Origin: Rhizophagus irregularis
Lineage: Eukaryota > Glomeromycota > Glomeromycetes > Glomerales > Glomeraceae
DNA: 64,000 bases
Direction: 5' to 3'
Assembly (NCBI RefSeq): GCF_026210795.1
Contig: NC_089429.1
Location: 186,001-250,000 of the forward strand
The position numbers and the translations under genes are program-made. Under the pieces are notes generated by a model. The model had not been told where the DNA came from, did no database searches, and saw only the letters and a list, made by a program, of their open reading frames with translations. This document shows positions 59,501-64,000 of this stretch, one piece after another (positions within the stretch are counted from its first letter, which is position 1; every line of letters begins with the position of its first letter).

Positions 59501-62194
59501 GCGGAGTTCGAAGTCAAAGGCAACGAATTAGTAATTAACACATATTTGTTATGATTGGCAGAAGTGTTATTAATTTGATAGAATTCTTCTGTAATGGATA
59601 ACATAAATTCCATGCCAGTCTTCGACGAGGAAATAAGAGTAGAGTCATCCATAAATACTAAATTATTAATCTTCAAATCGGAAAAAGGATTGGGAGAATC
59701 AATTAAGGATGGTGTAGAAAGAACATAAGGGTCCATCATTTCATGCTTCAAGACAGTAAGTAAGGGATCAATATAAATAACCCATAAGAGAGGAGAAATA
59801 ACTTCGCCTTGGTCAATACCAATGCGAACCCTATAAGCAGGCGTGGATCCATGAGCAGTGAAAACGCTATTAGTGCGTTTTGTGAAAAGGGAAAGAATAA
59901 ACTTAATAGCAGAAGCTGGAAGACGTATTCGTTCTAAAGCGAAACGTAACATTGTCAAATCAACCGAGTCAAAAGCTTTAGAAATGTCTTGAGAGAGAAT
60001 CCAAAGTGGGTTTTTGTTGACATCAGCATCATGGATAATAGATTCTAGAGTAATAATAGGGTCGCGGCAAGAACCACCAGGAAGACCAGCGAAGTTACCA
60101 CCTTTAAGAACATCATGTGTAGCCATAATAGTAGAAAGGCGATTATAAAAGAGTTTGACAAGAGATTTTCTAATCACTTCAAGTAAAGTAATAGGACGAG
60201 TATTTTTCAATTGACATTTCCATTCGTGAGGTTTGGGAATGGGAAAAACCATTGCCTGTCGCCATAAGTCAGGAATATCAGCTTTGGAAAGGCAAGCTTG
60301 AATTAAAATAAGGAGTAGAGTCGAGGAACGAGATCCAAGGTGTTTGAGCATTTCATAAGTGATCATGGAAGGACCTGAGGCTTTACCGTTAGGAGTAGAA
60401 GAAACGGTGGTTAACCATTCGTCAAGGGTAGGGGGATTCATTAAAGAATCATAGATGGAGGAGGGCACATCATCCATAGGTTGGTAAACAGAAAACCATC
60501 TATCAGGTAATGTATCTACAGATACAGGAGGGGTGGATTTTATAGGTACAAAGTTTTGGAAATGGTTAACAACAGCATCGTCTATATCCTTGGGAGCAGT
60601 TAATAACTGAGGGTGAGTGGGATGATCAACAAAGACACGATCCAAAGTGATATGGCGGCAGGTGCGAGAAAGCGCTGAATCAATGAAAGAGGAAAGGTCA
60701 GTTTCAAAATTATTGTTCCTATCGTCCAAATGAGCACGAATGGAGGAATCTTGGAATTCTTTTTCTTGAAGTAAATGAAATCCCCGTAAGGATTTTGAAA
60801 TAATGGATAAATCATCAAGAAGTGACTTGAAATCATCTTGTCGACATGATGAGAGAGAAGAGCTAGTAAAGTAGAACGAAAGTAAATACTTTCTTATATA
60901 ATTGCAAAATGTTTTGAAGTCTGATTAAATGAATAGACCACTTATGTTCATGAGCGGCAGAATAAGTTAAAGGATATTTGCGCAATAAACGTATTGAATG
61001 CATAAGGCGATTTAAAAACCGATAATGTTGGGTTAAAATTTCCAGATCTTTAGGAACCTTAGGAGTATAATTATTGCCAACAGTGGAAGAAGGTAGTGTA
61101 ACGTTGGCAGCTTTAAGAATTCGTGATTGGAGATATTCGCACATTTGATTGATATGCCAGGAGGAAAAGGTTGAAGGTGAGACGTCACATAAAGCATCAG
61201 CTTTATCAGCAAATTCCGTCCATTGAATTTCAGTTACAGAATCAAATTTGAAGACGCGACGGGTTCGGCGCTTAAGTTGTCGAGCGCGAGCCAATTTGGT
61301 AGAGGCAAAAAGTAAAGACATATCATAGTATGTTATGACGGGGTTATGATCAGATGTGCAAACATCTTGAGCATTAAAAATGCAAGCAGTAAGAGTAAAT
61401 CCTTTGAGAAGAGGGCAGTACCATACATAATCAACTCGAGTAATGTGGTCATTGCGATGAAAGGTACCTAAAGAGTCGGAAAGATTAATAGGAGTATAGT
61501 CTTCATATCCGTGAGAGAGGAGATGAAAAAATAATCGGTGAATATGTTTTAAAGCAACTTGAGGTTGATTGAAGTAAATAGGGTAATATTTGTCTAAATG
61601 CATATTAAAATCGCCACAAACAGCATGGTAAAAGCCAGCTTGTTTAGTAAGGGTAAGTTGTTGAATAAGCAAATCAATAGTGTCAGAGCGCAGAACACTT
61701 TCAGCAGGGGGAGGGATATAAATAACAAATATACGCAATTTAATATTGCCTTTAAAATATAAATCAACAGAAAGTAACCGTGAAGAATGGGATTTAAAAT
61801 CTTGAACATGTGAAGCAAGGGAATTATCTATAAAAAGAGAAACACCACCAGAAGAAAGAATTTGTTTAGAAGTATCCAAATTAGAAGAGAACACAGTATA
61901 ATTAGAAATACGTTTGGATAAAAACTTCATTTGTTTAGGGTGAAGATGGGTATCCACGATACCACCAAAGGAAATATGTTTTAAGGAAAAGAAAGTAGAA
62001 ATTTCTTCTAATTTAGTCTGACCATACATTTTAAGGCCATTAACATTAAAGGAAGAAATATTAAATGAATTGGGGATAGGGGAAGTGTTACTGGAAGAGG
62101 AAAATAACGATTCATGCGAAAAAATTTCAGTAACATTGTCAGGGTTGGGAGGGTTTCGTACAAAGGTATCATAATTAAAATTATTGTCCGACAT
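56571..62194 (-). pseudogene. LINE ORF2: APE endonuclease, reverse transcriptase, RNase H, broken
   Basis: Starts ATG at 62194. The endonuclease part (62.1-60.9 kb) shows NVNGL, VDTHLHP (Asp where the family usually has Glu), CGDFNMH and TSDHNPV. The reverse transcriptase (60.85-58.9 kb) shows RPITLLEVIRKSLVK, NFAGLPGGS, LSQDISKAFDSV (box A), GIDQGEVISPLLWVIYIDPL (box B), NLVFMDDSTLIS (box C; FMDD instead of FADD) and FRFLGVWF. RNase H (58.0-57.6 kb) has FFTDGS, SSRAEAAAIYA, IYTDSQTAIDG and a final NDFADSLAN, i.e. all four acidic positions. A CRSC...HLFMC motif follows at about 57.15 kb, then a helical tail to 56571. Frameshifts lie near 60890, 58900 and 57130, and a TAA at 58292-58294. Not currently functional as one protein. 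Confidence 0.9.
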
Positions 62195-62244
62195 TAAAAC
62201 ACAATGATATAAACAGTCGGGGAGTTAAAATTTGAAGAAAGAGA

Positions 62245-64000
62245 TTAATTGGAAGAAGCTGAATCAGCTTGTTCCAGGGGAGCACCACCAAGGGAGCCAA
62301 TGAATTGCTTGATATGACCAGTAAGTTGGTCCAATTTACTTTCAATAGCGACACGACTATTTTTGAGATCATTAATTTCTTCTTGTGTGGAGGAGATGGG
62401 AGTAAAAGGAGGAGCATTTGGAGAAAGGTGAGAAGAAGGAGGTGATGTGTCAGGGAACAATAGTGAATGTAGGCGAAGGTCGCGTTAAAATACTTTTGGG
62501 AGGCGGCGAAGATTTAGCGGAAGACAGAATATTAAGAGGAACATGAGTTACAGGGGCATCTTCTTGCATGAGGTCCGGTTCAGGTTCATTGGGTATAGGG
62601 AGTGGATCAAGGCCAAGGTGTGATTCAATACGAGTCATCCGTTGGTCAGCAAGTTCAAGAGCGGAGATGCGTTTGTGAAAGTTAGCAACTTCACATTGTA
62701 ATTCTCGTAAAAGGTTTAGAATGTTGTTAGCATCATCAGGAGATAATGCAGAGTTAGGAGTTTGTCGGGGTAAGGGACGTGCTGTAGAACGAGAGGAGGA
62801 AGAAAAGGAGACAGATCGTTCTTTACTATTATGGCGGGCACGTTGAGAAGTATTGGGAGGGGGTTTGTTGTGATTACTATTATCATTATTAGTGCGGTCT
62901 TGGGAAGCGTTATTGGCTCGTCTAGAATTGGAAGCAGATCGATCTTTAAATTTGGAGCGAGATCGAGAGCGAGAACGTGCATTGGCAATATTAGGATTGG
63001 AGCGAGGTTGATTAACATTGAATCGTTCTTTGAGTTTTGCAACAGGGTCGCGAGTGCGGCTTCTACCTCTGGTTTGTTTGAGTGGGCAAAAATTAGGAGC
63101 ACAACCTAGTTTGCCACATCTGTGACAAAGTTTATTAGTATTATCGGGGGAGGACCAGAAAAGCACTTTGCCTTGGAAGCTAACAGTCTGTTCCATAGCA
63201 GCATCCATGGTTTCTTGGGAGTTGAAGGTGACATAGGCCCATCTTTTGGGTTTGTAGGAATTTAAAGAAAGAGGAACATTGACAGCTTTTGCACCAAGTT
63301 CGCGTGTAAGAGGAGCCAAGTTGATATCCTTAACATTGGGAGGAAGTTGAGTGAGGGTGGCAACGTATTGACGGCGCGCAGCCTTTTGATCCACAGTATA
63401 GAAACATGGAGTAATTCGGAGACAGGTGGAGAAACAGTAAACAGCCCATTGGTCGGTAAAATGAGCAATTGAATCAGCGTGATCATACACAATATGGGCT
63501 TGTTGGACTTTAGCATTAGGCCTGGAGAAGAGGCGACAAGAGGTAATATTACCAAATTTTTTGAAATAGGCCATGAGGTTGTCCTTTTTGATAAAGAAAG
63601 GGATATCGGTAACTTGGATAGCCCGGAGATCTTCATTGGATCAGAGTTGGCGAGGGTCATGGGCATGAAAAATCAAGTCGGGGAACTCAGGATGAGAGGA
63701 ACCAACGCACAGATCGCGTGCTTCAGCGGTATGGAAGTGGATAACGAGGCGTTTAGCCTCACCAGAACCTGTCATACGAGCTTTTCCAGTGAATGACTCG
63801 TACGTTTCTAAGAAAAGGTTATTCACAGCCTCAATAAGGGCTTTATTGGTAGGGAATTTCTTGAGAGATTCAGGGGCAGCATTCGGCGCAGCCGCAGCCT
63901 GAAAATCATTTCTGGTTATGGCAAGGGTCACCACTGGATCTGGGGTTTCGATCACCATCAGGAGCACCATTAGTATCCAAATTGGGCGACGCGTTAGGGG
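62245..64000 (-). pseudogene. LINE ORF1 (RNA-binding, zinc-knuckle protein), broken, 5' partial
   Basis: Nucleic-acid-binding protein expected to coat LINE RNA. Visible parts: ALIEAVNNLFLETYESFTG, then an RRM-like fold (IQVTDIPFFIKKDNLMAYF, AYVTFNSQETMDAAM), then a zinc knuckle CHRCGKLGCAPNFC. The knuckle has Cys where the third ligand is usually His (C-x2-C-x4-C-x4-C). Next come an Arg/Ser-rich stretch (SRSRSRSKFKDRS), a helical coiled coil (ILNLLRELQCEVANFHKRIS) and a last part ending EQADSASSN. Lesions: an in-frame TGA at 63641-63643, a 1-nt frameshift near 62453 (FTIVP then DTSPPSS), and a probable frameshift near 63945 close to the window edge. ORF2 begins about 50 nt downstream. Confidence 0.85.

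Larger units (their letters stand above)
56290..64000 (-). mobile_element. Tad/I-like LINE retrotransposon, 5' end outside the window
   Basis: Order on the minus strand: ORF1 with RRM-like folds and a zinc knuckle; ORF2 with APE endonuclease, reverse transcriptase, RNase H and a C-terminal Cys/His motif; then a short 3' UTR. The layout matches fungal Tad1-like and I-like LINEs. The region has much higher G+C and normal codon use compared with the surrounding DNA. It is almost full length, with few lesions, so it is the youngest-looking element here. Confidence 0.9.

Noticed and set aside
62831-63796. Plus-strand frames of 92 and 105 codons
   Set aside because: Antisense shadows of LINE ORF1.

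Overview
The window is nuclear DNA of a filamentous fungus. It is extremely AT-rich and intron-dense (introns of about 60-100 nt, GT...AG), and most of it consists of decayed or non-autonomous transposons. Composition, gene structure, fungal-type LINE and hAT elements, and a degenerate repeated protein family (12.4-14.4 kb) that I associate with arbuscular mycorrhizal fungi point to Glomeromycotina, probably Rhizophagus irregularis or a close relative. That assignment is inference; no rRNA or organelle marker is present.

Host genes. Only three ordinary genes were found. 204-4659 (+) is a complete 20-exon HIRA/Hir1 histone chaperone gene of 995 codons whose reading frame closes exactly. Convergent to it, 5335-6717 (-) is a five-exon gene for a 345-aa low-complexity coiled-coil protein of unknown role. 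41216-42178 (-) is a single-exon gene for a BAG-domain HSP70 co-chaperone candidate. Long AT-rich stretches (6.7-8.4, 35.4-41.2 and 42.2-47.7 kb) hold no gene I can support.

Mobile DNA. A nested insertion fills 14708-21668. A 297-bp palindromic hAT-type MITE (AGGACC...GGTCCT ends, 8-bp target duplication ataaaaag) was hit in its middle by a 6656-bp hAT element (target duplication actggatg). That element carries a broken BED-finger hAT transposase (+), a second multi-exon gene (-) of unknown function, and repeat arrays mirrored at its two ends. Further AGGACC-family copies lie at 9884, 11118, 35133, 52915 and 53596. Other 8-bp-duplication MITEs are at 13601, 29285 and 50149. TA-duplication (Tc1/mariner/pogo-like) MITEs are at 10859, 26811, 49225 and 54479. 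Remnants of a CENP-B/pogo-type transposase (about 33.76-34.45 kb) and of a second hAT transposase (47.7-49.9 kb) are present. A 967-bp tRNA-headed SINE-like insertion with a 19-bp target duplication sits inside the TA element at 26.8-28.8 kb. From 56.3 kb to the right edge lies a Tad/I-like LINE on the minus strand, nearly full length, with a few frameshifts and two premature stops.

Unusual content. Three regions (22.6-24.5 kb; 25.6-32.9 kb; 51.3-56.2 kb) are arrays of tiny exon-like units of about 28-43 nt. Each is bounded by good splice acceptors and donors and separated by about 80-110-nt intron-like spacers. The spacers often carry a short palindrome that contains an ACTAAC/ACTAAT branch-point-like core. 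I do not recognise this as a described element. It is the best candidate here for an undescribed system, together with the hAT element's accessory gene and mirrored arrays.
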